A stretch of DNA of 64,000 nucleotides from Coprinus comatus (lineage: Eukaryota > Basidiomycota > Agaricomycetes > Agaricales > Agaricaceae). The notes below the pieces were generated by a model that was not told the origin of the DNA, did no database searches, and saw only the letters and a program-made list of their open reading frames with translations. The stretch covers positions 62,001 to 126,000 of the forward strand of contig JAWPGT010000056.1 of the NCBI GenBank assembly GCA_034638255.1, given 5' to 3'. The number at the start of each line of letters is the position of its first letter. Position 1 is the first letter of the stretch. This document shows, piece after piece, positions 22,166 through 33,429 of this stretch. Position numbers and translations under genes: made by a program.

Positions 22166-24155
22166 TCACAAATCATCATCAACATGGCTAGCATTGTCAA
22201 TCACTTTCGCTTTCTGTCTTCTCTTCTGTGGTGTTGTCGTCACAGCTGTAGTACTGCTACTAATCGCTGTTTCAGCCAACGATTTTCCTTTCAAAGTACT
22301 TGAAGATGGTTTTGATTTTATTGAAGATTTTGGTTTTGTTATAGATTTTGGAGTTGTAGTGTTAGTGTTAGTGTTAGTGGTGTTGGTAATAATTGAATCG
22401 GATTTTTTCGGAGTTTTAGGAGCAGATACTGTATTTCTTCTTGCACGTGGTTTGGGTTTAGGCCTCTCTTTTTCTTTTGCTTTATCGTGATCTGGCTGTT
22501 GAGCTTCTTCAACCCTTTCTCTTTCCCTATCATCAGCCCCTTCCACAACGCTTATACTCCTACTCGATGATTTTTGTCGCAAGTCACGACTCGCACCTAT
22601 AATAATAATAAAATCATGTTAAACTACCAATATAATTCTATAGAATGATAACTCACCTAGCCGAGGAGACCCGTCCGGAGCCGTTGTAATTTCGACAATT
22701 GCACGAGGTAAAGGAAGCTGTACCGAGCTAGGTGTATTTACCGTCGGTTGTTCCACCAAATTTCCCATGTCCGATACATTTCCTTCATTTTGAACCGGCT
22801 TTGGCGTGAACGAAGAAGTTAAAGGACTTTTCGCTTTAGGTTTCGGTTTTGCCCTGGTACCAGGTGTTGTAGGCAGCTTTGATGCTGATCCTGTCGCGGT
22901 TCCGGTTGTGGTTCCTGAAGACTTTCGCCTTGGCTTACGAGTAGAAGCGGTACGAGGTGGTGATTTTGGTGTTGCGGGTGTTTGAAATTGAGTTTCTGAC
23001 TGAGTTTTTGGTTCATTGTCAGGAATAGAAGAATCTACGTCCATCGCAATAGTACCATCCTCTACCACGCTCATTTCTACATCCATGTCTTCGTTTACTT
23101 TCTTTCCCTTACTCGTTGGTTTCCCATTATCAGCTTTAGACGAAATCGAAACCGATTTAGAATGACGAGCTCGTTTGACTTTCCGAACTGGGACAGGATC
23201 ATTATCATCCAGGAACGAATCATCAATTGAGGATTTAGTAGATCCTTCATCAACTTCTGCTTCTTCCATCAAAGTACGACGACGTTTATTACCTCCCCTC
23301 GTGGAACGAGGAGAAGTAGATTTAGTTTGATCGCAACGCATTCTTCTACATGAAAGCAATTTATCATCTTGAAGAGATGAATCCGCTCGGAAGCGAGCAC
23401 GCTTTAAATCAGTCTATATTAACCAAAATCAAAACATGGTCAGACACTTTTTTTTTGAAAGAAAATATAAAACGTACGGTGTGTTTTCCTTCGTAACACC
23501 AACCGTCAGGGGGACCCATGTCGCCATCACCTTCAACGGTCTTACCACAGCAACCCCACAGAGTTTCATACTCTGTACCAATTCCTTTTCCTCTATTAGT
23601 CGTAGCACCAACTCTTTCAACCTCAGCACTTTCATCGTCATGTGCCACAAGGCAGCTCCTGTCACCATTTTCAACTTCAAAATAATCCTTATGACACCTA
23701 ACACAGTGCAATCTTGGGGGTGGGATTAAATTTTTGAAAAAATCAGTTAGAATGGTGAGTGTTTGGGGATTAGGTGAGATTGAAGGTAAGGGGATGTTTG
23801 GAAACGAGAGTGGAGATAGTGGTTGAGTCGGTGGGATTAGATGAGCAAGTGTATAATCGTGTAACGTTTGAGGTGGTATTGAAGCAATGAGCGTATGAAG
23901 GGCTTTTGGGTCCATAACAACTCCTCCAGAGTAGGGTTCTGTTTCCAGTGTCGACAGAAGTTCTGGTTGAATTTGAAAATCTGTTTGAAGTTCCGAGAGC
24001 GGTTCTTGTTGGGTTTGACTTTGAGGTTGAGGTTGAGGAGTAGAAGGAGGAGAAAGAGAGGCTGGAGGTTCTGGTTGTGGAGAGGCAGAAACCGACGTTC
24101 CAGACGTGGTCTGCAAAGCTTTCGAAGTTAATTTTCTTGAAAGAAATCCGAACAT
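22166..24155 (-). CDS. CHORD-like zinc-motif protein with long basic tail (copy 1)
   Basis: Three exons of about 630 residues. Exon 1 (24155 to about 23478) starts MFGFLSRKLTSKAL, then a Pro/Gln-rich stretch, a helical segment (DPKALHTLIASIPPQTLHDY), and a cysteine/histidine module: LHCVRCHKDYFEVENG, RSCLVAHDDE, LWGCCGK and GWCYEGKHT. The ligand order C..C, C..H, W.CC, C..G.H is that of CHORD zinc domains, though spacing differs. Exon 2 (about 23415-22655) and exon 3 (about 22598-22166) are Lys/Ser/Thr/Pro-rich with many basic patches (VRKVKRARHSK, KPRRKSSG), suggesting a nuclear, DNA- or chromatin-associated disordered tail. Donors GTACGT (after KHT) and GTGAGT are visible. Two sister genes lie at 25008 and 26874. 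Function unknown; the CHORD comparison is my inference. Confidence 0.75.
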
Positions 24156-25007
24156 AATTGCACAAATAAAGAGAGGAAGTGTAAGTGTTTGCTGGGACCA
24201 ACTCCCTATTTCACCTCATTATCATAACTTTCCCACGCGCAACTCGTTAGGGTCACGTTATTCATCGACCACCTCATTGTCTCCGCATTGTCTGCACGTT
24301 TTATACATGATCTTGCATGATGGTTATCAAAGGTCTCAAGTAAACACGCCCGTTCGCTATGATTAGAGCCTCGAGGGTTTTGATTATCGGGAGGCAGTCG
24401 TGAGGTAACCCATTGTGCATGTTTCATTACACCCATGTTGACTCCATGTTGACTACAGAAGGCAAAGTACAGATTTGAGTTAAGCCCGAGGTCAACGCTA
24501 AAAGACAGGTTAAACTTTGAAGTCATAACTATCTACTGTTAATTTAAAGTAACCGATACCGATCCTTTTCTAGCTTTCAAGCTTTGATAACTACCATAAT
24601 AACTACTGGACCGACTTTAAAACTTAAATGCAACCTTCAAACTCTCATAATCGATTTTCGGAGTAGAATTGATGGTAATGCGTTTGTACCGGCATTATTT
24701 TAATAACTGGTACTCGGTGCATGGGGCCACAAGACATCCAGTAAAATTGGAATGTGCTGCGGTACCAGACTTTGAGAACCGTGAGTCTGACTTGAACAAA
24801 TTGGGAGGGTGAGCGTTCTCAGAACATTGCATTTGATTATCAACCATTAAACATGGAACTAAGTTCAAAATGTGTCATAGATTAAGAGAAAGGGATAGAT
24901 GTGATACAGTAGGAGGTAAATCACAATAATATGATCAATAAAAAAAGGAATTTCTGCATAAATGAGGGGTCTTGATTTGTACGCCGCCTTTTCCACCCCC
25001 AGACTTG
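24156..25007. other. Gap between copies 1 and 2
   Basis: About 850 bases, presumed promoter of copy 1 and 3' flank of copy 2. Frames present are short and without recognisable content. Confidence 0.5.
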
Positions 25008-25556
25008 TTAATGGTTTGGTCGTAACTGACAACCCAGGCTAGTGCAAGACTCCAATTTATCATCATCATCAGTTGCATCCTCTCGATAGCAAGCATCATC
25101 TAAATCAGTCTAAATTAATCAAGACGAATATACAGTCAGAAAACACATTTTTACTGAATAAAATAAAGTAAAACGCACGGTATGCCTTCCTTTGAAACAC
25201 GGACTCTCAGGGGGGTCCAAATCCATACCATCACCCTCTTTACCACAGCAGCCCCACACTAGTTCGTACTCGGAATCTCTGTTATAAGATCTATAAGGTT
25301 CGCCCATACTGTCCTCGTCATGATCCATCTCACAGCTTCCATACTCATTTTCAACTTCGAAGTAATCGGCATGACATCTAACACAATGTAATGGCGGTGG
25401 CGGGATTAAGCTTTTGAAAAAGTCGGTTAAAGGTAACCGAGGTGAGACCCGTGAGCGAGATTGAATCAATTCTTTTAGATGAGCGAGTGTATAAGCATAT
25501 AAGACTTGAGGTGGTGTTTTAGCAATAAGTGTATGAAGGGCTTTCAGGTCATCCAT
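25008..25556 (-). CDS. CHORD-like zinc-motif protein, short form (copy 2)
   Basis: Starts at 25556 (MDDLKALHTLIAKTPPQ), equivalent to residue about 80 of copy 1. It carries the same module: LHCVRCHADYFEVEN, YGSCEMDHDED, LVWGCCGK and PCFKGRHT. The intron begins at the same place (after RHT, donor GTGCGT) and the second exon (TDLDDACYREDATDDDDKL...) ends early at the TAA at 25008-25010, giving about 160 residues. The large basic tail of copy 1 is missing. All zinc ligands are kept, so the module may be functional alone. Confidence 0.72.
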
Positions 25557-26310
25557 ATGTTCCGAGTTTGAGGGGTACTTGAGGTTTGGGTTTTGGTTCA
25601 GACTGAGATTCTGTTTGAAGATATCGAGAGGCAGCTGTTCGAAATTTAGTATAAAATCAGCAAGAATAATAGTGAAAGTAAATAGAGGTGTTTTACTTAC
25701 AACAACTGTAATGTTGACGTGTGACTAGTGAGGGATGAGGAAAAACCCTTCAGATACGCAGGCTTTATATATATTAAAAAAACTGTCTAGTTTTTGCTTG
25801 TCCTGGACAAGGAAACATCCCAATTCGGACTTCGGAGTCTGGACAGGCATATTTGAATTTGTAATTCCACTGGTACGCCACCATTCCGATCCATGAGGTT
25901 AAATGAGACCACAGCCGGTCGGATCGAATGATGTTCATTATTTTGATACCAAGGTGACCTCGGTTGAGTGTCGCAGAAGTTGAGACATTGTTGCGAGAAA
26001 TGTCTTATTTTTCTCTTAAAACGAAAAGTAATATTGGTGATAAATATTCTCAGTCATCAGGCAAGGTGACGGAGTTGTCCTTCAGGAACTCACTTGAGCC
26101 TAAGCCCAAGTCGGCATTTCATTGTAGTCAAGTATAAAGAACTTTGAAGGTCGATTGCAGTGAGTTACGTAAGTAGCTTCAAGCTCTAAGATGGCTCCTC
26201 TAATTTTTCGGAGTACAAAATAAAATCATCTCGAGACAGTAATAAATAATAAGTAGCTCAAGTACTTCATATGCAAATTGGGCTGTTCAACAGACTGGCC
26301 ATCTGTATAT
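25557..26310. other. Gap between copies 2 and 3
   Basis: About 750 bases with no supported gene. The first 150 bases upstream of copy 2 may contain a leader exon or promoter. Confidence 0.45.
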
Positions 26311-26319
26311 ATTGCCTTT

Positions 26320-26490
26320 AATATAAACTGGTGTTGGTGCGAACAAAGAAGTTAATTTTTCTTCGCTCTTTCAGCTTGTTCTGAAACCAGGTGTTGTATG
26401 TAAATTTGACACTGTTCTTGCACATTTTAGTCTTAGTTGATGAGTATAAGGAGGAGTGCCATTTTGATATTTCTGTGACAGGAGTTTGAG
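26320..26490 (-). pseudogene. Decayed tail exon of CHORD-like copy 3
   Basis: Patches match the DNA of copy 1's second exon: 'gcgaacaaagaagttaa' against 'gtgaacgaagaagttaa', then 'ccaggtgttgta', then a 'gtttgagtttgagtt' stretch. No open frame remains. This suggests copy 3 once had a long tail that has decayed. Confidence 0.55.
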
Positions 26491-26873
26491 TTTGAGTTCC
26501 TATTCCTGACTCGTCTCTTATTAGTGAACGGAAGACTTATCAGAAGCAGGGGAGACACATTGATCAATTTTTCTGTCCTTTTTGGGTTTTCGGTTTGTTT
26601 CATGCGCTGTTACGCATACGTTATGGCATTCATTTTAATGTACTCTCCAATAGGTCACTTCCCCTTTTTGTCTCGAGTTACGGAAGTCTCCAAAACTTTT
26701 AATCATTCAATTCTTGAGAATCTACAACCATGTTCGGATGACCTACAACGAAATCGGATATCAAAGAGAATCGAGAACTATTAGGTCTTTAGCTAACTTG
26801 CTACCACCGCCAACAATATGTCCGCCGATTGCGGGCTGAATCTAATTGCCCGCTTCCATTCTCATATCTTCCT

Positions 26874-27588
26874 TCATTTCCTCTTGCTTGTTGTTTTCCG
26901 ACTAGCGGCTTTAGATCTAGGAGTCGGCTTTGTTGGGCGAGCTCGTTTGACTTGCCGGACTTCAGGTTCAGGTTCTTCCGAGCTATGATGCCGTTTATTA
27001 CCTCCCTTTGTGGAGCGAGAAGTGGATTTAGTTCGTTTACAACCCATGCTTTTACAAGAGACCAATTTATCATCTTCATCATCTGCATCCTCTCGATAAG
27101 GAGCCTCCTCTAAATTAGTCTATGTTAATTAATTAAGAACATATAGTTAGACATACATATATTTTTTTTTCGAGAGAAAAGATTAAACGTACGGTATGTT
27201 TTCCTTCGAAGCACCAGCCGGGCGGGGGATCGCCATCTTCACCTTCAACGATTTGACCACAGCAAAACCACACCGTATCGTACTCTGAATCTCTATTACC
27301 AGTGTATTCAAAATCGGTATAGTTTGAGTCATGACCCATATGGCAGCTTTTATGACCATTTTCAATTTCGGAATAATCCTCATGACACCTCACACAATGT
27401 AATCGTGTTGGCGGGATTAGATCTTTGAAAAATTCGGTTAAGGAAGGTGGATTTGTCGTTGTAGATGTCTGGGATGATACCCGTGATCGGCGTTGATCCA
27501 GTGTTTTAAGATGAGCAATCATATAATCATGTAAAGCTTGGGGTGGTATTGTGGCAATAAGTTTACGAAGGGGTTTTAAGTCAGTCAT
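26874..27588 (-). CDS. CHORD-like zinc-motif protein (copy 3)
   Basis: Starts at 27588 (MTDLKPLRKLIATIPPQAL). The zinc module is LHCVRCHEDYSEIENG, KSCHMGHDSN, VWFCCGQ and GWCFEGKHT. The intron starts at the conserved site after KHT (donor GTACGT) and exon 2 (about 27119-26874) encodes TNLEEAPYREDADDEDDKL, then LVSCKSMGCKRTKSTSRSTK and a short basic tail ending TSKRK at 26874. About 215 residues. The open frame extends upstream of 27588, so a longer N-terminus like copy 1's is possible. Divergent from the GST gene, sharing a promoter region of about 260 bases. Confidence 0.75.
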
Positions 27589-27848
27589 AGCTGTCCGAGT
27601 TTGAGGTTCTGGTTCCAGTAAAGTTTTGTTTGAAGTTATAGAGAAGCAGTAGTTGCGCAGATAACTATGCCAGGGTCGACTGTAATGTCTGAAGCTGATC
27701 AGCAAGAGAGGAAGGAACCTGAGGAACGACAGGCGCGACGCGTTCTTATATATCGTCAGGTGACCATGTACAAAACAATCCAACTGACGTCATTCATTCC
27801 CTCCTATTCCTTCTCATTCACACGTCGTTGTCCACGTATTCTCTCAAT
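27589..27848. promoter_or_regulatory. Divergent promoter region (CHORD-like copy 3 / GST)
   Basis: 260 bases separate the two start codons. No core element was confidently identified; the assignment rests only on gene arrangement. Confidence 0.4.
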
Positions 27849-29159
27849 ATGTCCAGCGACAACAAAGATCGAGGAAGGCCATACCATACAGAATGTACTG
27901 GTTCTGCACTGGTCACTGTTTCTCGTCATGTAACAGACGAAGACATCACGTTGTTCGGGAGTTGCTTCTGTCCCTTTGTCCAGCGAGTTTGGATCACATT
28001 TGAGTATTTTGGGATACCATATAAAGTGAGTGTACTTAGCTCTATACCTCACCGAATAATGCCAGATGTTTAACTGATCTCAGTACTGTGAGCAACTGCT
28101 AAATCAACTAAGTCATCAGTGTTTCTAAATCTTGAATACGACATCTTCAACCGTCGTGATTATTACTCAAACAGACGAAGTTGATCCATACAAGAAGCCA
28201 AAGGAGCTCATAGAGGTCTCTCCGAAAGGACTAGTTCCTGGTCTTCGTTTCAATAATGTCAACCCTGCACGATCTTTGAACGAAAGCACCGTGATCATGG
28301 AGTATTTGGAAGAGTGTGTTCATATTCTTATAGCTAACTTGAATTATTTGTTCAGGTTACTGAATCCATATCCATTTCTTGTCTAGTCTGGCCGCTAACA
28401 CAAACCATCGTTCGTTACTCCCACCTACTACAAACCCATGTAAAGTCATTCACAATCCAAACGATTTATCTAACCTACTTTAAACCAGATGCTCGGTCTC
28501 TAGTGAGATTACAAGCGGATCACGTAAATCGTACATTTGTTCCTGCATTCTACCGATTTCTTCAAGCACAAGAAACAGACGCTCAAATAAATGCTGGAAA
28601 AGAGTATCATCAAGCTATCGAGTCCCTTGTTGGACTCTTCGAAAGAACTGAAAATGAAATCTTAGGCGGAGGAGGTGTTTCTGGTGAAGGAGAAAGGAAA
28701 GCTTTGTCTAAAGGTTTGGGGTTATGGATTGAAGATGGAGAATTGGGATGGGCAGATGTTATGGTGGCCCCTTGTAAGATTTCCACTTCTATAACTGGAT
28801 ATCCCGAAATATCGGAATATATTTTGAGACCCTGGCTTACTTATTTACGTTATACAGGGATGTTTAGAACTCAATTGGTACTCAACCATTACAGAGGCTT
28901 TGAGCTTCCTCGAGGAAATAAATTCAATGCTTGGTTACAAAGACTCTTTTCACATCCGGCGTTTATGGCGACTTGTAGTAGTGATCAGTTATACCTTGAC
29001 AGCTATGAACGGTATGTCCATTTCTCTTCAATCAATCATTTCTATCATAGCATAAAAATACTCATCCGCATGTTTGTTTGTTCATCAAGATATGCATTTA
29101 ATCGACCCAATACCAGTCAAGTTGCTACGGCGATCAACACTGGACGGGGATTACCATAA
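27849..29159 (+). CDS. Omega-class glutathione S-transferase
   Basis: Glutathione transferase of the omega type, with cysteine rather than serine/tyrosine chemistry, cytosolic, typical of wood- and litter-decay fungi. Start 27849; the N-terminal thioredoxin fold has FCPFVQRVW with the active cysteine, then VDPYKKPKELIEVSPKGLVP and NESTVIMEYLE (glutathione-binding Ser after Glu). The C-terminal helical domain follows (ARSLVRLQADHVNRTF, WADVMVAPW, YRGFELPRGNKFNAWL), ending NTGRGLP at 29159. Exons deduced: 27849-28025, a 4-nt exon 28084-28087, 28175-28313, 28387-28439, 28489-28773, 28859-29011 and 29089-29159. Each junction keeps the frame. About 290 residues. Confidence 0.88.
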
Positions 29160-29447
29160 GAGTAAAATACGAGTGCTTCACAGTCTTTGTAGTGTAGAAA
29201 TACTACGAGAACGTACATGTCGATCACGATTCACTGCCATGATATCCGTTCGAATCAGATCATCAGATAACTACTGTGTCAACCCCCGAGAAACACCAGT
29301 GATATATGAGTCAAAAACAATGTGCATATGTAATATCAAAACGGAAGAGGTTGATGATACAGATGGTGAGTGAGGTGTAAAAGTACAGCATGTCCGATCT
29401 TTGTACAACAAATGCCAAAAAAGAAACAAGAATTAAAACACATTACA

Positions 29448-30140
29448 CTAGTTATCATAACCAGGAGGATTCTCAACTGGTATGCCTCCAATTATTGTAA
29501 CTGTGCTCGACTCGGCAGGCATAGTGTAGGTTGCTGTGTTTTTTGATCAGTTTCATGATGTATGTAGAGTAAGATATAGGGAATACATACGTAGACCCTC
29601 TTCAGCCTCGTCAGCAGCTTGCCTTCGCATATAAATCGCCCTCTCCCTCGTCTTCTCCAGCAAGCTCACAAATTCAAACATCGCTCTATCCTTAAACCTA
29701 ACCTCAACTTTAGTACCATCAGTCAATCCACCGTCAGAGGAAGGTTTGACTTCAAACGAAAGATAGTTGCCACTGAACGTTGGTTGTTCAAACCTCGTAG
29801 AGAGGATACTGTGTAATGGTACGGATAGGGAGTCAAGTGGTCCTTTCATATCGCTTGTGAATAGGAACTAGATATACAGAAGTGTGGAGAGTGACCGTTA
29901 ATGATCCGTTGAGGAGACACAACATAAGATACATACACGTTGATCAGTTAAGAGAATCTTTCCCAGCGCTCTCATCTTCTTAATACCTCCATTACCTCCA
30001 GCAGTAGAGCTTCCAGAAGGAGGTGCGTTTGGGATGTGAAGAGATAGCTCTACACCGTGATCAACTGTTGTGATATTGATTTCATTGGGTAACGGCACCG
30101 GTGAACGGTTGGGATTAAGCATAGTCCAATTCAAAGCCAT
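29448..30140 (-). CDS. GRAM-domain protein, WBP2 / UPF0664 type
   Basis: Starts at 30140 (MALNWTMLNPNRSPVPLP). A GRAM-like fold spans most of the protein (ALGKILLTDQR, FLFTSD, SLSVPLHSIL, SGNYLSFEVKP, VEVRFKDRAMFEFVSLLEKT). The C-terminus ends in a PPGY motif (PVENPPGYDN) that in WBP2 proteins binds WW domains. Introns at about 29849-29940 (donor GTATGT) and 29530-29592. About 170 residues, the usual size of the fungal UPF0664 family. Likely role is phosphoinositide/membrane-linked scaffolding; exact function in fungi is not known. Confidence 0.85.
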
Positions 30141-30319
30141 AGCTGTTCAAATTATTTGTTTAGAGTGAATAGAAGATGAGAAGATGGAACAGAAGTAAAG
30201 GTAAGCAGAAAAGTGGTAAATCACCGCATTACGTTGATCTCCCGCAGTTCGACTTTAATGACGACATGCACAGCCTCTAAGGCTTTGTATGTATTTGTGC
30301 ACAAATGCCATCATGCTAT

Positions 30320-30403
30320 GGCTACCTGGCGCAATGGTAGCGCGTTTGGCTTCGATTGCTGAATGTTACCAAAAGGTTGCAGGTTCGAGTCCTGCGGTGG
30401 TCA
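30320..30403 (+). tRNA. tRNA-Arg(TCG) with 12-nt intron
   Basis: Cloverleaf: acceptor GGCTACC/GGTGGTC, D arm GCGC/GCGC, anticodon stem TTTGG/CCAAA, T arm GCAGG-TTCGAGT-CCTGC, discriminator A. Anticodon loop CT-TCG-A...A, interrupted after position 37 by TTGCTGAATGTT. It reads CGA codons. Two further copies lie at 39480 and 39629 on the other strand. Confidence 0.9.
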
Positions 30404-31051
30404 CTGCCCATATCTTCCACGAAGTTTTTTTTTCCTCTTTTACCGCTCATTTCAGAAGAATAGTTGTTGCCACCAAGTTTTCATAAGAAATATATCCAAT
30501 AGCATCCCCATACATTGACGATTTTGTTTTAGCATCTTGCGCAGTCAAATCTCACCGTTTCCGAAATATAATGCGTGAATGTAATTGTAGGACTGGTAGC
30601 AATGAATTAAGTTTGCAGAAATGCTCAAGATAAAATCATTAGTACACTACTATACAATCAATTGCATAGTTAAGGCCCTGCTACGACAGTCACCCAGCTC
30701 GCCGTCAAAGTTGTCCCATCTTTGCTTTATTCAATCCATGATCTCCTCCACTCGCCAAGAACTCGTTTAATCTCCATTATCTACGCATTATGCACATTCA
30801 CAGTTCCTGGGTTACCATTGTGATATCCATCAATCGCACCCTACATGTGCATTTCTGTCAACTTTGCCCTTCGGGAAAGACCTCAGACCATTCTATTAGT
30901 ATTATCCGTGGGCTTCGGAAGAAGTTCATACATAATACCATCACTGCTGCCTCGGTACCTCTCACGCGTTTTAAGAAAAGCCTTGTGAGGATCCTCAATG
31001 CTCCTTATTTCCTTCCTTTCTCCCCTTTACCATCCTCCAGAGTTCCAATTT
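30404..31051. other. Gap upstream of the P450
   Basis: About 650 bases, presumed P450 promoter. Short frames here show no recognisable content. Confidence 0.5.
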
Positions 31052-33154
31052 ATGCAGTACCTGGGTTCTCTCGCGACATTTGGTTGTAGTACAGCGGCCC
31101 TGTTGGTATGGTATTACTACAGGAATTACGCCAAGTTACCGCCCGGTCCTCCCAGTGGTATATTTGGTAATGCACATCATATTCCCAGAACAAAGAATTG
31201 GGAGGGTTTCAAACGATTTAGCGATACCTATGGTAGAGTCACGAATGCTTAAACAAGTTTAGGATACACAACTAAAATTGTTAATCTTCATCTGCGATAG
31301 GTCCAGTAATTTGTCTATGGATGTTCGGTACGACCAACATCGTGTTAAATGATTACACTTCGGCAAATGCTTTGCTCAATCAACGATCCTTAATATACTC
31401 AAGTCGACCTGTTCTTTGGATGTCTGGAGAACTGGCTGGAAGGAAACATGTGGTGTTCTTAACGAAAACAGATAATCCTAGGTTCAAGATTTATAGAAAG
31501 TTGTTACATAACACCTTGAATACGAGGGCAATACAGGCATATGATGCGGTGATGATGCAGGAATGTAGGAAATTGTTGAAAGGATTTTTGGAAAGCCCTG
31601 ATCAGTTTATCGCGTTCATTCGAAAGTGAGTAATTCTGTTGTTTACTAATGTCATTCTATTCCTTTCTTTCTGACAGGCTAACATGATGTGTGTTATAGG
31701 AGTGCAGTTGCAACAATAATGAACGTTGCTTTCGGATATCAACTCGACTCGAATGACGACAAATTCGTACAAATCCTTGAAGAAGCGTTCCGAATTAATA
31801 ACGCACTTAACGTTCCTGGTAAATTCATGGTGGAATTCTTTCCTTTGCGTGAGCTCTTGACAAGTTCAAGGTTATTTGGAAACTCACTAGTAGACTGTCA
31901 TAGTTCGATTCATACCAAGCTGGTTCCCAGGTGCGGGGTTCAAGAGGTTAGCATTATCCACTGGGCAAAGGTTGAGGGAATTGGATGTCTTGCCATTTAG
32001 GTGGTCTAAAGCACAGATCGTACGTGTATTATTGTTACATCTAACTGCCGGTCATACCAATGATCACTCACCCCTAAAAACAGGAAAGTGGCTCATATCA
32101 GGAATCATTTATTTCCCATCACATTAAAAATAACGAGTATGGTAGATCTCAGGAAGACTGGGAAGATATCATTAGGCTTTGTAGTCTTTCCTTGTATGTC
32201 GGAGGTGGAGATACGGTAAGTAAAGTTCAGCATCAGGCTCGTAATATGAATGATTGATAGTTTTTGTAGACAGTGTCTACCTTGATAACCTTCGTCCTGT
32301 TAATGATGCTTTATCCTGATGTACAGAAACGGGCACAAGAAGAAATCGATCAAGTAGTTGGTATGGGTCAGATAGTGGGTTTGAACCATAAAGATTCCGA
32401 TCTTCCATATGTCAAGGCCTTAATCAAGGAAACAATGCGTTGGGGCCCGGTTGCACCCTTAGGTAGGTGTTTCATGAATAAATATCATACTACCCGGATG
32501 AGCTAACCTTTGATTCTATCACCGATTAATGACCATATTATTTACAGGAATACCTCATCAGGTCACTGAGGATGATGTTTATGAGGGATACAATATTCCA
32601 AAGGGATCTAGAGTTATTGCTAATATATGGTAAGTCTTCATTCTGTTCATTACGTGCAGTGTTGACAGGAGATACCGTTTTCTTGCCTTCTTATTAGGGC
32701 AATGTCGCATGATGAAACAGTATATCCTAATCCTTCATTATTCGACCCAACGCGCTTCTTGGGGGAGAAACAACAAATGGACCCCTATAATTTCGTCTTC
32801 GGTTTTGGTCGTAGGATATGCCCAGGTTTGAGTTTTGTCTGTTGATTAATGATTTTGTGCGCTTAAACAACCGAAATCTTTCCAGGTATGCACTTGGCAG
32901 AAGACACATTATTCCTAAACATTTGTAATATTCTTGCTTGCTTCAATATTTCGAAGCAGAAAGATGATCAGGGGAAAGAAATTGAACCACTAATTGAATG
33001 GTCTACCGGAATCACAACGTATGTCATCAACTCTATATTCTCGAAAAATGAGAGACTGAAATACGTTACCAGCCACTTGAAACCTTTCACTTGTAGTATA
33101 GAACCAAGATCGGCAGAGGCGCGCTCTATTATTCTTAGTCAAAATGAACACTGA
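31052..33154 (+). CDS. Cytochrome P450 monooxygenase
   Basis: Heme-thiolate oxygenase, ER-anchored, acting with NADPH-P450 reductase; substrate unknown. N-terminal anchor ([15 protein letters not shown]), then the proline hinge KLPPGPPSG. Oxygen-binding I-helix GGGDTTVSTL (about 32205-32285), ExxR motif as KETMRW (about 32430), DPTRFLG in the PERF position (about 32748), and heme loop [12 protein letters not shown] (about 32793-32826) with its cysteine ligand. At least eight introns with GTRNGT donors; the junctions checked keep the frame. Start 31052 gives the usual anchor length; an in-frame ATG at 30998 is an alternative. It resembles basidiomycete P450s of the sterigmatocystin-oxidoreductase-like group, but the CYP family cannot be fixed here. 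Confidence 0.88.
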
Positions 33155-33429
33155 AGACGGCTATGATTGATTTATAATTGTGTTACTATAATGTGCCATG
33201 GCCTGTAGGATACGACGAATGCAGATGCTTTTATATGTTAGTCAATCACACATATTACTGCTCACTTGGGAAAGACTATTTTGTTTAATGTCGAATGTTG
33301 CATAGTTGAATCAAATAAACAGAGCACTAATCTGCCACTTCTAAAGCTGTAGTGATGAGATCATTTTTCCAGGTGATCATCTTGTTCAAGGCCGCAACCT
33401 TACTCAAATTCTAGTCTCCTACAGGTCCC

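Noticed and set aside
24206..24526. 106-codon minus-strand frame between zinc-protein copies 1 and 2
   Set aside because: No splice context, no motif, and it falls in the presumed promoter.
26524..26784. 86-codon plus-strand frame with a hydrophobic stretch
   Set aside because: Lies between decayed family fragments with no start context or homologous feature.
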